From the NCBI RefSeq assembly GCF_001698225.1, contig NZ_CP016594.1, positions 930,001-994,000 on the forward strand: a stretch of DNA of 64,000 nt, in the 5' to 3' direction. Made by a program: the position numbers and the translations under genes. Numbering within the stretch: the stretch's first letter is position 1; every line of letters begins with the position of its first letter. The stretch is from Gordonia terrae. GTDB taxonomy: Bacteria; Actinomycetota; Actinomycetes; Mycobacteriales; Mycobacteriaceae. Below are positions 17,121 through 26,655 of the stretch, piece by piece. A model generated the notes under the pieces. It searched no databases, was not told the origin of the DNA, and was given only the letters and a program-made list of their open reading frames with translations.

Positions 17121-17714
17121 ATGGCCCGGTACGGGAACGACCACAAGGTGCGCACCCGCAGGCGTGTCCTCGAAACGGCTGCTCGGCGGTTTAAGTCCGA
17201 CGGCATCGACCGGTCCGGTGTCGCGACCCTCATGAAGGACGCCGGCCTCACCAACGGGGCGTTTTACGCGCACTTCGCATCGAAGGACGCTCTCGTGGCC
17301 AGCGTCGTAGCAGAGCAATTGCGCCGACAGCTGCAAGCCCTGACGGAAATCTCGCCCGGTGTGCCCGCCGCCATCGAGTTCATCGATGTGTATCTGTCCC
17401 CTCGGCACCGCGACGCACCGGGCGACGGGTGTCCCTCGGCTGCGTTGCTGGCCGACATCGCCCGGGGCTCGGACACAGTACGTGAGGCCTACACCCGCAA
17501 TATGCGCGACGTGATCGACCTCGTTGCCGTCAATCTGACCCCAGAACACGGTGACGGCGCGCGCCCTGCTGCGGTCGGACTCCTCGGGCAGTTGTTCGGG
17601 ACCATTCAACTCGCCCGGGCGATCACAGACTCTGACCTTTCCGACGACATCCTGACCGCCGGCCGGGCAACCGCCCGCGCGATCGTCCGGCGCGGCGTGG
17701 CCGTGCCGAACTGA
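17121..17714 (+). CDS. TetR family transcriptional regulator
   Basis: A 197-residue protein. The N-terminal helix-turn-helix lies at about 28-55 (IDRSGVATLMKDAGLTNGAFYAHFASKDAL). The C-terminal domain resembles TetR_C domains of the AcrR/NemR type, with a GCPSAALLADIARGS segment containing a Cys. GCGAGGAG precedes the ATG at 17121. It is co-transcribed with the thioesterase and probably controls it, itself and perhaps the divergent MaoC gene. Confidence 0.85.
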   Translation: MARYGNDHKVRTRRRVLETAARRFKSDGIDRSGVATLMKDAGLTNGAFYAHFASKDALVASVVAEQLRRQLQALTEISPGVPAAIEFIDVYLSPRHRDAPGDGCPSAALLADIARGSDTVREAYTRNMRDVIDLVAVNLTPEHGDGARPAAVGLLGQLFGTIQLARAITDSDLSDDILTAGRATARAIVRRGVAVPN

Positions 17715-17840
17715 CCGTCCCTGTGATCGCATGCAAGCGCGCCGAACCCGTCGAATTGGTTCACGACCGTACGACCTCCGCATATGCACTTCGCAAACTT
17801 CAAGTTTCATCTCACCGCCCGCCTGATCGGAGTCAAACGC

Positions 17841-18686
17841 ATGTCTGAACCTGAAGCCGCCCCGCAACTCTCCGTTGTCACCAGTGCCCCAGTCGCTCTG
17901 ACAACCGGCGGAACGTTCTCGCCGACAACGGCGACACTCATCAGTGGTCCGAGCGAAGTCGCGCTCGTCGACACGCTCTATACGCCTCGGGACGTCGAAC
18001 TCCTGGGCGATGAGATCGAGGCGACCGGAAAGGTCCTCACCACCATCTTCATCACCCACGCTCATTTCGACCATTACGTCGGATTGGGTGCGTTGCTCGA
18101 TCGGTTCCCCGACGCGCGGGGCGTCGCCCTTGCCCCGGTGGTCGACCTCATCGAGAAGAACATGGCCGCCGACAAGACGATCACCGACGACTGGCTGCCG
18201 GGCAACGTCACCGACTACTCGCGAATTCCAGAGGTGCTGGACGGCAACGTCTTCACTGTCGACGGAATTGAGTTGCGTGCGGTGGACGTCGGGCAAGCGG
18301 ATATCGAGCACAGCAGCGTGCTGCATATTCCTTCCATAGCGGCTGTGATTGCCGGAGACGTCGCGTACAACGGGGTGCACCAGATGTTGGGACTGAGCGG
18401 TCCTGACGACTGGCAACGATGGATCGACAGCGTAGACAGGGTGGCAGCTCTTTCACCGAGGACAGTCGTCGCCGGCCACAAGATTCCAGGACGAAGTGAC
18501 GACGACGTCGCCGCGATCCTCGATGGGACCCGCGATTACATCAGTGCTTTCATGCACGAGTCGACTGTCGCGTCAGGGCCCGAAGCGCTCGTCGCTGCCA
18601 TGGTCGGCCATTTCCCGGACTTCGCCAATCCTGCGACCCTTCACTTCTCGGCGATGATGCACTTCCAGCGAGAGCGGAATGACTGA
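17841..18686 (+). CDS. Metallo-beta-lactamase fold hydrolase
   Basis: A 281-residue protein with the metal-binding motif HAHFDH (His73, His75, Asp77, His78), a later metal ligand in AVIAGDVAYNGVHQ, and a C-terminal His in VAGHKIPG. The order fits the glyoxalase II-like MBL family (hydrolysis of thioesters, esters or lactones). The ATG at 17841 gives a normal N-terminus; an in-frame ATG at 17784 would add 19 poorly conserved residues. Substrate unknown; two neighbours act on CoA thioesters or esters. Confidence 0.8.
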   Translation: MSEPEAAPQLSVVTSAPVALTTGGTFSPTTATLISGPSEVALVDTLYTPRDVELLGDEIEATGKVLTTIFITHAHFDHYVGLGALLDRFPDARGVALAPVVDLIEKNMAADKTITDDWLPGNVTDYSRIPEVLDGNVFTVDGIELRAVDVGQADIEHSSVLHIPSIAAVIAGDVAYNGVHQMLGLSGPDDWQRWIDSVDRVAALSPRTVVAGHKIPGRSDDDVAAILDGTRDYISAFMHESTVASGPEALVAAMVGHFPDFANPATLHFSAMMHFQRERND

Positions 18687-18915
18687 AGCGCCCTCAGCCG
18701 TGGGGGCGGCCCCACCCGCAACGACCTGTCACCCGCCCGCCGTCGCTGATGTCAAGTGGCTCTTGCCGCTTTCGTGAATGGGGCACTCGGCGGTAATGCG
18801 ATGCCTAGCGCGCTCGTGCAGTTCGATTGCGTACGCCCCGATTTCCTTTCATGACCGCATTCTGGTGGATCTCCCGGAGGTCCGGCAGGCAAGGACCGTC
18901 GGCTGCGCTCCGAAG

Positions 18916-20169
18916 TCACTCTGGCATCGGTGCTGCACTCAGGCCGAGTGTCTCATCGATGGCCAATGCGAGTTCGAGAGCGGCACGCCGTTCCGTGACA
19001 GTGTGACCCAGCAAAGACTCGATCCGCTCGATTCGTGACCGAACAGTGTTGTGGTGCACGTAGAGTCGCGCAGCCGACGCCCGTGAGTTGCTATTGCTCT
19101 GTAGGTATCCCATCAGGGTCGACCTCAAGAGATCCATGGCGGGTGTTTGTCGGGCCAACGGTCCCAGTTCGTTTCGAACGAAGTCACGGGCCCGCCCTAC
19201 GTCCTGCGTGCAGAGCGAGATCATGTCGACGTCTCGGAATCGGGTGACTCGACCGGTCGGCCGAGAACGCAACTGAGCGACGCGGGCAGCCTGGCGAGCC
19301 TCGTCGTGAGAGGCCCGAAACCCGTCGATCCCCGTTCGGGCGGTACCGATTCCCACCAGAATCGGTCCATCTGTCTCGTCGAGACGCGAGAGGACATCGC
19401 TGTCGGCCGGAACCCATGACCATACGGTGCGCAGGTCGACTCTGACGTGCAGCGCGCCCGCCGTGGCGGACGGCAATCTCAGATGTTGCACCGCCTGTTC
19501 GAAGACGCTCGTAAAGTCGGACGGGGGGCCGGGAACGCCACTGCCCGGCGACGCGTCGAACAGCTGGACCAGTGCGACATGAGAACCGTTGAGGGCGTAG
19601 CCTAACTCCCTTGAAGCGGAGCGAACGTCGACGTCGGGTTCCTGCAGCACCGCTCGGACCTTCTCGTTGAGAGCAAGATCCCGATGTTCGGTTATTCGGC
19701 TGGCTTCGGCGGCGTATATCGCGGTCACACCCTCAGTGAGGGTAGCTCCCCACCGAAGCATGAACGTCGTTCCCTCTTGGATCACCTCCACAGAGCGTCC
19801 GCGAGGCCAGTCCTGCTTGTCAACCTCGATGATGAACTGGCGCACCAGCTCCCCGGCTCCGACGTGGTATGCGCGCAGGATTGACGGGAGCGGAAGGCCC
19901 ATAGAGGCGAGTAGCGTTGTCTGCGAACGTAACTCCGAGGTCGGTGCAACCAGTTCAAGTGGCACGCCGCGGGCCATGTGGCCAACCAGCGCGTACAAGT
20001 TGCCTTCGCAGGTCACTCGGACGATAGAGGCGACCTCTGGGTCTTCCGCTTCGGGTACGTGCTGGAAGATCACTGCGATCATCGCCTCGACGGCGGGGCC
20101 CAACCGTGATTGCCAACCGGCGGCGACCTTTGCGACGTCGTGTGGTCCTGTGATCGGTGATTGATGCAT
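18916..20169 (-). CDS. PucR/CdaR-type regulator, module A
   Basis: A 417-residue protein. A helical N-terminal sensor domain (about 20-170) is followed by a GGDEF-like/CdaR middle domain (about 190-320) and a C-terminal PucR helix-turn-helix (SRASAARLYVHHNTVRSRI near 365). The ATG at 20169 follows GAGGG; an ATG at 20214 would add 15 residues. It reads away from the ADH/BVMO-esterase/ligase genes, which are its likely targets. The central and C-terminal parts are clearly related to the regulator at 30437. Confidence 0.85.
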   Translation of the reverse strand: MHQSPITGPHDVAKVAAGWQSRLGPAVEAMIAVIFQHVPEAEDPEVASIVRVTCEGNLYALVGHMARGVPLELVAPTSELRSQTTLLASMGLPLPSILRAYHVGAGELVRQFIIEVDKQDWPRGRSVEVIQEGTTFMLRWGATLTEGVTAIYAAEASRITEHRDLALNEKVRAVLQEPDVDVRSASRELGYALNGSHVALVQLFDASPGSGVPGPPSDFTSVFEQAVQHLRLPSATAGALHVRVDLRTVWSWVPADSDVLSRLDETDGPILVGIGTARTGIDGFRASHDEARQAARVAQLRSRPTGRVTRFRDVDMISLCTQDVGRARDFVRNELGPLARQTPAMDLLRSTLMGYLQSNSNSRASAARLYVHHNTVRSRIERIESLLGHTVTERRAALELALAIDETLGLSAAPMPE

Positions 20170-20191
20170 ATCAGGTGTCCCTCGTTCAATC

Positions 20192-20206
20192 AGGCCAGTA
20201 TGGCCT
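20192..20206. promoter_or_regulatory. Palindrome in the PucR/ADH divergent promoter
   Basis: AGGCCA, a 3-nt spacer and TGGCCT form a perfect 15-bp inverted repeat 23 bp upstream of the regulator start. The position suits autoregulation or activation of the divergent catabolic genes. Confidence 0.45.
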
Positions 20207-20361
20207 TTCACCAACTCTCCAACTGGTCAGTCCACGGGTCCAGAACGGTGATATGTGTCCGTAGTCACTCCCGGTCTCCTGAGGTTAGCTCGATTCAGGC
20301 CACCACACGATCGAAGTCCGCGGTGCCGACGCTTGGGTCGCCACTGCCAGACGGGAAGGGC

Positions 20362-21402
20362 ATGACTGTGAAAGCAGTGCAGATGGTAGCGCCGGGCCGG
20401 CTTGAACTCAGAGACGTCGGAGTTCCGGAGGTTGGCCCTAGGGGAGTGCTGGTCAAGGTGGCAGGGGCGGGTGTGTGTCACTCCGACCTTCATGTGCTGC
20501 ACATGGAGCAGCTTCCGATGACTGGGTTCACCATGGGTCACGAGGGGGCGGGGTGGGTGCAGGAGGTTGGTGCTCACGTGACCGGATTCGAGAAGGACGA
20601 TCCAGTCCTGGTGACTGCAGGATGGTCGTGTGGTCGGTGTCGTGCATGCGTGGAGGGACGCGACAACGTCTGCCAGGTGACGGGAAGTCGCATGCAGGCG
20701 CCGACAATTCCGGGTCTGGGCCCCGACGGGGCGATGGCCGAGTACATCCTGGTCGATGCCCACCACTTGGTGAAGCTGGGATCAATCGATCCGGCGACCG
20801 CGAGTCCGCTTGCCGACGCGGGTTTGACACCGATGGGTGCCATCAACAGCGCGCGGAGTCGGCTGACGCCTGATTCGACCGCTGTCGTCATCGGTTTGGG
20901 CGGTCTGGGGAATGTCGCATTGCAGATTCTGCACGCCACTTCGGGTGCTCGGGTGATCGGTATCGACCGCGAACAGTCGAAGCTCGACCTGGCGGAGAAG
21001 TCCGGCGTCGACGAACTGGTGCTCGCCGGCCCCGGCGCCGCGCAGCACATCCTGGATGAGACCGCCGGCTACGGCGCCGACGCAGTGTTCGATTTCGTCG
21101 GTGTGCAGGACACGGTTGATCTGGCCACGTCGATCATCGCCCCAGGCGGAGCGCTTCGCTTCATCGGCCTCGGTGGTGGGCAGTTCACGTTCGGAGCGGA
21201 CTACAGCAACCGGCTCCCGTGGCAGGTCAACGCCCAACTGGTATACGGCGGTACACGAACCGATCAGCTCGAGGTCCTTGATCTGGCCAGGCGTGGAAAG
21301 GTCACCCTAGACGTCCAGCGATATCCACTGGCCGAATTCGAAAGGGCCTTCGCCGACTTGGAACTCGGCCGGGTATCGGGCCGAGCGGTCCTCATCCCGT
21401 AA
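20362..21402 (+). CDS. Zinc-dependent alcohol dehydrogenase (MDR family)
   Basis: A 346-residue MDR enzyme with both zinc sites: catalytic Cys39 and His60-Glu61, and the structural tetrad Cys90, Cys93, Cys96, Cys104. The cofactor fold begins with VVIGLGGLGNVALQ near 175; the acid IGIDRE after the second strand suggests NAD. The ATG at 20362 follows GGGAAGGG. The BVMO-esterase fusion starts 63 nt downstream, so the enzyme probably oxidises a secondary alcohol to the ketone used by the BVMO. Confidence 0.88.
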   Translation: MTVKAVQMVAPGRLELRDVGVPEVGPRGVLVKVAGAGVCHSDLHVLHMEQLPMTGFTMGHEGAGWVQEVGAHVTGFEKDDPVLVTAGWSCGRCRACVEGRDNVCQVTGSRMQAPTIPGLGPDGAMAEYILVDAHHLVKLGSIDPATASPLADAGLTPMGAINSARSRLTPDSTAVVIGLGGLGNVALQILHATSGARVIGIDREQSKLDLAEKSGVDELVLAGPGAAQHILDETAGYGADAVFDFVGVQDTVDLATSIIAPGGALRFIGLGGGQFTFGADYSNRLPWQVNAQLVYGGTRTDQLEVLDLARRGKVTLDVQRYPLAEFERAFADLELGRVSGRAVLIP

Positions 21403-21465
21403 CCACCGGTCGCCCTGTTCGAACGGCCGCGCCGTTCGACTTCCTCAAGTTCACAGAAGGAAACA

Positions 21466-24054
21466 ATGAACACCAACCACGATGTTGTCATCATCGGCGC
21501 CGGATTCTCGGGCTTGTATGCCATTCACAAGTTCCGCGACGAGCTTAATCTTTCCGTACAGGCTTTCGAAGCCGGCTCTGGAGTGGGCGGAACCTGGTAT
21601 TGGAATCGCTATCCCGGCGCCCGGGTCGATGTGCCTTCTATAGACTACTCGTATTCGTTCTCGCCAGAGATCCAGCGAGAGTGGCAGTGGTCGGAGAAGT
21701 ATGCGGCTCAACCGGAGCTTCTCTCTTATATCGAATTCGTAGCTGAGCGTCTGGACTTGAGGCGCAGCATCGCCTTTGATACCCGAGTACTGTCGGCCCG
21801 CTGGGATGAAGACTCGAAACGATGGTCCGTTCATACCGATGATGGCTCCGTTGCCACGGCCCGATTCCTGGTGGCGGCCGTAGGAAATCTCAGCACCGAG
21901 AGCGGTTATGCTATCTCAGGCTCTGAGAACTTTGACGGAGAGATCTATCATACGAGCGCGTGGCCAGGCGACATCGACCTCAGTGGCAAACGGGTGGGAG
22001 TTGTCGGAACCGGATCTACCGGAATCCAGGTGATTCAAGAAGTCGGCAAGGTCGCCGGCTCGCTGACCGTCTTCCAGCGAACCCCGAACTACATCACCCC
22101 GCTGGGCAACGAGAGATACACCCCGGACCAGAGCGCAAGATTCGCCGAACACGCTGAAGAACTCCGGAAAGGGAAGCGCGACAATTTCTGGGGATGGGCT
22201 ATGCCAACGCCGGAGGTGTCTGGCGATCTCGTGACGCCCGAGCAGCGACGAGCCAAATTCGAAGAGGCCTATCGCGCTGGCGGACAACAGATGACGGCGA
22301 CCTATGGCGATCTGCTGACAAACGAGCGAACCAATGCGGCGGCCTCCGACTACCTACGCCAGAAGATCCGCGAGCGTGTCACCGACCCTCGTAAAGCCGA
22401 CCTACTCACACCATCCGGCTACCCGTTCATGAGCAAACGGCCGCCGATGGAGGTGGACTACTATGAGATCTTCAATCGCGAGAATGTCGACATCGTGGAT
22501 GTCCGAGCGAACCCCATCTCGCATTTCAACCCCACCGCGCTCGTCCTCGAAGACGGCAGCGAACACGACCTTGATGTTGTGATCATGGCCACGGGATTCG
22601 ATGCAGTGACCGGACCATTGTTGGCATTGGGCATCGGCGGACGCGGCAAACTCTCATTGCGTGATGCCTGGCGGGACGGACCCCGATCGTTACTGGGCAT
22701 AGGCACGCCCGGATTCCCGAACCTCTTCACGATCACCGGACCGACCAGCCATGTCGCATTACAGAACAACGTGCTCTCCATCGAGGACCACGTCGATTTC
22801 GCGGCAGAACTCGCCACAAGAGTACTCGAGACGGGGGCAGAGACCATAGAACCGAGCGAGGAGGCGACGCAGCGGTGGGCCTCCATTGTGGACGGACTCC
22901 TCGAGAGCACACTCATACCCTCTGGCCGATCATGGTGGATGGGTGACAACGTGCAGGGAAAGAAGAGGTCCACCTTCATCTATGTGGGCGGCGGCCACCT
23001 CTTCCGGGCTGTCCTGGCAGACGTTCGCGCTCACGGATTCGGAGGGTTCACTATTGACGGGATCACAACACCTCCCTCACCGATGCTGTTGCTGGATCCG
23101 TCCGTCGTAATGATGGTCAACGGGATGATGACTCTGGGCACCAAAAGCTTTGAAGACTGCGAGACGGTGGAAGAGATGCGGGAACTGGTGGACGGTTTCC
23201 CCATGTTCCAAGTCCCTGGCCCGGACGTCGAGGTCATCCGCTCTTGCTACCAGGGACCGACAGAGGAGCGGGATGTCCGAGTCTACGTGCCGGCGATGGA
23301 CGGCCGTTCCGACCGCCCGGTTCTGCTCTACTTCCACGGGGGTGGATTCCTTGCGGGCAGCCTGGATTCGAATGACAATGTGTGTCGGACGTTGTCGCAT
23401 CGCCTGGACGCCGTTGTGATCGCGCCGAGTTATCGTCTTGCACCTGAGCATCCGTTCCCTGCGCCAGTCGAGGATGCTCTCGCAGCGCTTGCTGCCGCAG
23501 CCGATCTGGCGCGGATGTACGGAGGCGACCCACGCAACCTGTTCGTGGGAGGCGAGAGCTCCGGCGGCAATCTCGCTGCAGTCCTCGCTCAGCACGCGCG
23601 TTCGGTCCGCCACTCCGACATCGACATCGCGGGTCAGTTGCTCATCTCACCTGCGATCGGGCCGGACCCGCAGACTGAGTCCATGCGCGAATTCTCACAC
23701 GTGCCCGGGTTGCCCGGAGTCGTCGTACGGGAGATGTGGAAGGCATATCTCGGTGACTGGTCGAATGCGGAGTCTCCGTTGGTCAATCCGCTCCGAGGTG
23801 GGTCCCTTGACGGACTCCCACCGGCACTCGTCGTCACCTTTGAGGTCGATCCGCTCAGAGATGAAGGTGAGAACTACGCTAGCGAGCTTGAACAGGCTGG
23901 GGTTGATGTGATGTCGGTGCGAATAGATGGTCTGGTGCATGGTGCTCCGCTTGGACTCAGCGCCTTTCTGCCTCGGCATCACGAGATCTACGACGCCATT
24001 AGCGTCTTCGTCGCCAACACTCTCGTTCAGAGGCGTTCGGCAATGTCGGAATGA
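21466..24054 (+). CDS. Fusion of Baeyer-Villiger monooxygenase and HSL-type esterase
   Basis: One uninterrupted 862-residue frame. Residues 1-531 are a type I BVMO: FAD site GAGFSG (11-16), fingerprint FDGEIYHTSAWP (156-167) and NADPH site GTGSTG (181-186). Residues about 536-862 are an alpha/beta hydrolase of the hormone-sensitive-lipase family: oxyanion motif HGGG (624-627), GESSG with nucleophile Ser698, then likely Asp795 and His825. The expected job is oxygen insertion next to a ketone, then hydrolysis of the ester or lactone by the attached domain. A start AAGGAAAC lies before the ATG. It uses more AT-ending codons than the ligase downstream. Both halves have complete catalytic sets, so I see no sign of decay. 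Substrate unknown. Confidence 0.92.
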   Translation: MNTNHDVVIIGAGFSGLYAIHKFRDELNLSVQAFEAGSGVGGTWYWNRYPGARVDVPSIDYSYSFSPEIQREWQWSEKYAAQPELLSYIEFVAERLDLRRSIAFDTRVLSARWDEDSKRWSVHTDDGSVATARFLVAAVGNLSTESGYAISGSENFDGEIYHTSAWPGDIDLSGKRVGVVGTGSTGIQVIQEVGKVAGSLTVFQRTPNYITPLGNERYTPDQSARFAEHAEELRKGKRDNFWGWAMPTPEVSGDLVTPEQRRAKFEEAYRAGGQQMTATYGDLLTNERTNAAASDYLRQKIRERVTDPRKADLLTPSGYPFMSKRPPMEVDYYEIFNRENVDIVDVRANPISHFNPTALVLEDGSEHDLDVVIMATGFDAVTGPLLALGIGGRGKLSLRDAWRDGPRSLLGIGTPGFPNLFTITGPTSHVALQNNVLSIEDHVDFAAELATRVLETGAETIEPSEEATQRWASIVDGLLESTLIPSGRSWWMGDNVQGKKRSTFIYVGGGHLFRAVLADVRAHGFGGFTIDGITTPPSPMLLLDPSVVMMVNGMMTLGTKSFEDCETVEEMRELVDGFPMFQVPGPDVEVIRSCYQGPTEERDVRVYVPAMDGRSDRPVLLYFHGGGFLAGSLDSNDNVCRTLSHRLDAVVIAPSYRLAPEHPFPAPVEDALAALAAAADLARMYGGDPRNLFVGGESSGGNLAAVLAQHARSVRHSDIDIAGQLLISPAIGPDPQTESMREFSHVPGLPGVVVREMWKAYLGDWSNAESPLVNPLRGGSLDGLPPALVVTFEVDPLRDEGENYASELEQAGVDVMSVRIDGLVHGAPLGLSAFLPRHHEIYDAISVFVANTLVQRRSAMSE

Positions 24055-24186
24055 GTGGTGACAGAGTTCGGAGCTTGTCAGGCGGGTCCCCTCGAAGTAG
24101 TTGTGTCGAGGGGACCTGTCCGCGTGTTTTGCCAGGTCGACGTCGTGATGACAACGAACGTCGAGAAATTCCCCAATGGAGGTGTC

Positions 24187-25794
24187 ATGAGCTTCACGAG
24201 TCCGTTCCCCGACGTCGAGATCCCGGACGTGAGTGTGTTCGAGTTCCTGTTCGGCGCGGTGGCCGAGGAGGACCTCGCCCGTACCGCGCTGGTGGACCCG
24301 AAGTCGGGGGCGACGACCACCTATGCGCAGCTGATCTCGCAGATCGAGGCGGCGGCGGGCGCGTTGGCGTCGCGGGGGATCGGTGTGGGCGACGTGGTGG
24401 GCATCCTCTCGCCCAACATCCCGGCGTTCGCCACGGTGTTCCACGGGATTCTGCGGGCCGGTGGCACCGCGACGACGATCAACGCGCTGTTCACCGGTCC
24501 CGAGATCGCCAAGCAGCTGCGGGATTCCGGCGCCAAGATGCTGGTGACCATCTCGCCGATGCTGGAGCAGGCCAAGGCCGCCGCCGACGAGGTCGGGCTG
24601 GCGGATGCGGATCTGATCGTCCTCGACGGCGAGGGCCAGGACGCCTCCGGACACCCGAACGCGGCGGACCTGCTGGGCGTCGGGCTGGCCGCGCCGGAGG
24701 TGTCGTTCGATCCGTCCACCCATGTCGCGGTGCTGCCGTACTCGTCGGGGACGACGGGCAACCCGAAGGGTGTGGCGCTCTCGCACCGCAACCTGGTGGC
24801 CAATGTGGCGCAGATCCGTCCGTTGCAGGGCATGGGCGCCGACGATGTGGTGATCGCGGTGCTGCCGTTCTTCCACATCTACGGGATGACGGTGCTGCTG
24901 AACGCGGCGCTGTACAACCGGGCGTCGCTGGTCGTGATGCCGCGGTTCGATCTGGTCGAGTTTCTGGAGAACATCCAGAACCACAAGGTGACGATGGCCT
25001 ACATCGCGCCGCCGGTGGCCGTGGCGCTGGCCAAGCACCCGATCATCGACAACTACGACCTGTCCTCGCTGCACACGATGATGTCGGGCGCGGCGCCGCT
25101 GGACGACGAGCTGGGTCAAGCCGTGGCCAAGCGACTCGACCTGCACATGCTGCAGGGCTACGGCATGAGTGAGCTGTCGCCGGTGAGTCACATCATCCCG
25201 GCCGACACCCCCGGTCTGCTGGGTCGGCAGGACCCCCCGCTGTCCTCGACCGGGTGGGCGGTGCCGAACTCGGAGAACAAGATCGTCGACCCCGCATCGG
25301 GTGCGGAGGTCGAGTTGCCGAGCGAGGGGCTGTCGGAGCCGGGCGAGCTGTGGGTCAAGGGGCCGAACGTGATGCTGGGCTACCTCAACAACGAGCAGGC
25401 GACCGCCGACACCATCGACGCCGACGGCTACCTGCACACCGGCGACATGGCGCAGGTCGACCCGACCGGATGCGTCTACATCGTCGACCGGCTCAAGGAG
25501 CTCATCAAGTACAAGGGTTACCAGGTGCCGCCGGCCGAGCTCGAGGCGTTGCTGCTCACCAATGACAAGATCGCCGATGCCGCGGTCATCGGCGTGATCG
25601 AGGCGGAGTCGGGCGAGGAGATCCCCAAGGCTTTCGTGGTGCGTCAGCCCGATGCGGAGATCACCGCCGACGAGGTCATCGAGTTCGTGGCGTCGAAGGT
25701 GGCCCCGCACAAGAAGGTCCGGGCGGTCGAGTTCATCGAGACGATCCCCAAGTCGGCCTCGGGCAAGATCCTGCGCAAGGACCTCCGCAAGTAG
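24187..25794 (+). CDS. Acyl-CoA ligase, 4-coumarate:CoA ligase-like
   Basis: A 535-residue AMP-forming ligase. YSSGTTGNPKG near 184, the aromatic/HIYG substrate loop (PFFHIYGM), YGMSELSP near 325 and the C-terminal lysine in PKSASGKIL are all present. GGAGGTG lies before the ATG at 24187; a GTG at 24055 would add 44 unconvincing residues. It has noticeably higher GC at third positions than the upstream fusion gene, so it may have a different origin. In context it would activate the acid released by the BVMO-esterase. A strong hairpin follows. Confidence 0.85.
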   Translation: MSFTSPFPDVEIPDVSVFEFLFGAVAEEDLARTALVDPKSGATTTYAQLISQIEAAAGALASRGIGVGDVVGILSPNIPAFATVFHGILRAGGTATTINALFTGPEIAKQLRDSGAKMLVTISPMLEQAKAAADEVGLADADLIVLDGEGQDASGHPNAADLLGVGLAAPEVSFDPSTHVAVLPYSSGTTGNPKGVALSHRNLVANVAQIRPLQGMGADDVVIAVLPFFHIYGMTVLLNAALYNRASLVVMPRFDLVEFLENIQNHKVTMAYIAPPVAVALAKHPIIDNYDLSSLHTMMSGAAPLDDELGQAVAKRLDLHMLQGYGMSELSPVSHIIPADTPGLLGRQDPPLSSTGWAVPNSENKIVDPASGAEVELPSEGLSEPGELWVKGPNVMLGYLNNEQATADTIDADGYLHTGDMAQVDPTGCVYIVDRLKELIKYKGYQVPPAELEALLLTNDKIADAAVIGVIEAESGEEIPKAFVVRQPDAEITADEVIEFVASKVAPHKKVRAVEFIETIPKSASGKILRKDLRK

Positions 25795-25811
25795 TCTGTG
25801 CGTCTGACACG

Positions 25812-25852
25812 AGTGTGACGTTGTGCCCGGAAACCGGGCACAACGTCACACT
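25812..25852 (+). terminator. Perfect 19-bp hairpin after the ligase gene
   Basis: Arms 25812-25830 and 25834-25852 are fully complementary over 19 bp around an AAA loop, 18 nt after the ligase stop. There is no T-run after it, as is common for actinobacterial terminators. It probably ends the module A transcript and could also stop transcription entering from the other side. Confidence 0.7.
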
Positions 25853-25953
25853 GGTTTCGAGCAGCCGGCGCCGACAGGCGCTCCTCGCAATACCAAGCCC
25901 GATGCGCGAGGCCGGGCTTAGGTTCGCGTAGCGGCCATAGGAATCATCCAAAC

Positions 25954-26655
25954 ATGCAGTATCACAGGGCAATCGCCGACGACGGGATAGCCGTCGCGGT
26001 GGCGTGTCGGGTACTTCAGCTCTCTCTCCAGACCTACTACCGGTGGCTGGCCACCCGATCACCGATGCCGAGACGCCCGCGGCGTATCGGGCCAACACCG
26101 TGTTCGATGCCCACCGCGAGGACCCGGAATTCGGCTACCGATTCCTCGCCCGGGGAAGCGACCATCGTGGGTGAGACGATGGCCGAGCGGACTGCGTGGC
26201 GGATCTGCCGTGACAACGCCTGGTGGTCGGTGTTCGGCAAGAAACGAGGTCGTAACGCTCGACGACCGGGGTCACCAGTCCATGACGATCTGGCCCAGCG
26301 CAACCTTCACCTCGGAGGAGCCAAATCGGTTGTGACTGATCGATATCACCGAACTCCCACTGGTGAGGGCGAGCTCTATCTGTGCGCAATCAAGGACGTG
26401 CACTCCGGGCGGATCGTCGGCTACAGCATCGATTCCCGGATGAAGTCCCGGCTGGCCGTGGCAGCGTGCACCGCGCGGTGGGCCATCGTGGTGAGGTGGC
26501 CGGGTGCATCGCTGGGACACCCGGGAACAGCTTCGGATCGCGATCGTCACTTGGATCGAACGGACCTACCACCGCCGGCGCCGGCAAGATCGCCTCGGTC
26601 GGTTGCCGCCTGTCGAGTTCGAAGCGATGATCAACACCGCTGCTGCCGCGGCGTG
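25954..26655 (+). pseudogene. Decayed IS3-family transposase (OrfB)
   Basis: Fragments of an IS3-family DDE transposase in several frames: CRVLQLSLQTYYRWLA near the start, MAERTAWRICRDNAWWSVFG in the middle, LYLCAIKDVHSGRIVGYSI (beginning of the integrase core) and the C-terminal YHRRRRQDRLGRLPPVEFEA region ending at 26655. At least three frameshifts break it, and the part between the first Asp region and the C-terminus is deleted at about 26507, so it cannot be active. The element's right end continues into the 3' end of the minus-strand hydrolase gene. Confidence 0.8.

Noticed and set aside
23695..25710. A 671-residue minus-strand frame opposite the ligase gene
   Set aside because: It is the antisense of a recognised ligase, with His/Arg/Asp-rich composition and no family features.
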